Source: Deltaproteobacteria bacterium
GTDB lineage: Bacteria > Myxococcota_A > Polyangia > Haliangiales > Haliangiaceae
Assembly: GCA_020630875.1 (NCBI GenBank)
Contig: JAHDIH010000003.1
Coordinates: 458,071 to 522,070, forward strand
Length of the DNA stretch: 64,000 nt
Reading direction: 5' to 3'
The translations under genes were made by a program, and so were the position numbers. Below are positions 63,595 to 64,000 of this stretch, piece after piece. Within the stretch, counting starts at the first letter, position 1. Every line of letters starts with the position of its first letter. A model generated the notes under the pieces. It saw only the letters and a list, made by a program, of their open reading frames with translations. It was not told where the DNA came from and did no database searches.

Positions 63595-64000
63595 ATGAGG
63601 GTCATCTTAATACTATTGGTTGTCAGTTGTAACACCACCCCACCCGGTGAATCGTCTCCTGATGCTGGCGGAATCGATCCGGTGACCTGCGACAACATAT
63701 GTGGCACCGAGTGCTGCAGCGACGAACAATCTTGTTTGGTCGACAGGTGCGTTGCCGACTGCCAAGCAGAGAAACTTTGCGGCGCCAACCAAGAACTGTG
63801 TTGCGGTGACGGGGAATTTTGCTGGGGTAACGAATGCCTGCCTCCAGGAGATACTTGCGAGTTCACCGAAGAGTGCGGACTCGATGAATACTGCGAATCA
63901 CTCATCGGCAAGTGCTTGCCGCTTGCCACGGGGGACGACAAGTGCGAATTTGTTCCCCCTCCTGGTTCCTTCACCCCCAAAATTGGGTGTCGCTGGACCG
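63595..64000 (+). CDS. Cys-rich lipoprotein, 5' part only
   Basis: From the ATG at 63595 the frame is open to the window end (135 codons seen). It starts MRVILILLVVSCNTTPP, a lipobox, followed by closely spaced cysteines (CDNICGTECCSDE, LCCGDGEFCWGNEC, CEFTEECGLDEYC), the style of myxobacterial Cys-rich surface proteins that usually continue into larger domains. A TATAAT overlaps the start region and might be coincidental. An antisense ORF covers the same bases (63474-63980); the Cys-repeat and signal pattern support the plus strand. Confidence 0.65.
   Translation, partial: MRVILILLVVSCNTTPPGESSPDAGGIDPVTCDNICGTECCSDEQSCLVDRCVADCQAEKLCGANQELCCGDGEFCWGNECLPPGDTCEFTEECGLDEYCESLIGKCLPLATGDDKCEFVPPPGSFTPKIGCRWT

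Noticed and set aside
63474..63980. 168-residue minus-strand ORF at the right edge
   Set aside because: It is antisense to the Cys-rich lipoprotein frame starting at 63595. Its Ser/Pro/Gln/His-rich composition is what Cys/Glu-rich codons give on the other strand.
1..64000. tRNA, rRNA, CRISPR, insertion sequences
   Set aside because: No gene-free gap carries a cloverleaf, rRNA-like sequence, direct repeat-spacer array or transposase.

Overview
The window looks like a chromosomal segment of a myxobacterium-like (Myxococcota or related former Deltaproteobacteria) Gram-negative bacterium. By eye its base composition is close to balanced, not the high GC usual for cultured myxobacteria. The lineage call rests on several things. 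Secreted proteins end in MYXO-CTERM-type tails (a Cys near a hydrophobic stretch, then a basic end). There are many Cys-rich or Gly/Asp-rich lipoproteins. A sigma-54 enhancer-binding regulator is present. The ribosomal/tRNA-modification operon and the ileS-lspA pair are arranged as in this group. No phage, IS element, CRISPR array, rRNA or tRNA gene was seen. This is my inference from motifs; no database was searched.

Layout. 1-1780: end of an Nramp-like metal transporter, a CPBP intramembrane protease and the fluoride channel CrcB. 1777-4548: an orphan protein resembling a tandem phage tail-tube fold, and an exported SH3/charged-linker/beta-barrel protein. 4602-6625: a zinc-finger ParA ATPase with a ribbon-helix-helix (RHH) partner and a zinc-ribbon protein. 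6769-8985: a two-component system. 9069-15468: two exported proteins, gltX, a second CPBP protease and an 838-residue protein of unknown function. 15594-15823: a promoter and a candidate 6S RNA gene. 15822-21838: metH, a cupredoxin lipoprotein and cystathionine beta-synthase. 21882-25455: TerB-like, TPR-AIM24, a degenerate CDP-alcohol phosphatidyltransferase homologue and pabB in a row. 25464-30525: a lipoprotein, lspA-ileS and a beta-barrel protein. 30583-36125: trypsin-like protease, deacetylase-like lipoprotein, small lipoprotein, SUFU-domain protein and RsmB-type methyltransferase. 36268-42853: glutamate dehydrogenase, thioredoxin, a sigma-54-promoted lipoprotein with four YegP repeats, a sigma-54 regulator and a VIT/P-domain/vWA protein. 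42918-45272: photolyase and rlmN. 45352-50585: a tight four-gene operon of MoxR ATPase, vWA protein, helical-repeat (TPR/HEAT) protein and lipoprotein. 50690-56604: a GNAT protein, a small unknown, two tandem paralogous metalloprotease-like MYXO-CTERM proteins and a YpfJ-type metallopeptidase. 56610-59348: rpsP-khpA-rimM-trmD-rplS (minus strand). 59453-64000: a four-haem lipoprotein, another lipoprotein, rimO and the start of a Cys-rich lipoprotein cut by the window edge.

How the parts fit. Housekeeping genes (translation, tRNA/rRNA modification, methionine, cysteine and folate metabolism, DNA repair) are interspersed with an exported proteome of lipoproteins, proteases and beta-barrels, and with possible signalling or stress modules. 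The parts most worth a second look are the MoxR-vWA-repeat-lipoprotein operon, the sigma-54/YegP module, the ParA-RHH module with its 14-bp palindrome, the 6S-like RNA, and several proteins that have lost canonical catalytic residues: the CDP-alcohol phosphatidyltransferase homologue, LspA with Asp changed to Glu, and two proteases with QExxH instead of HExxH.
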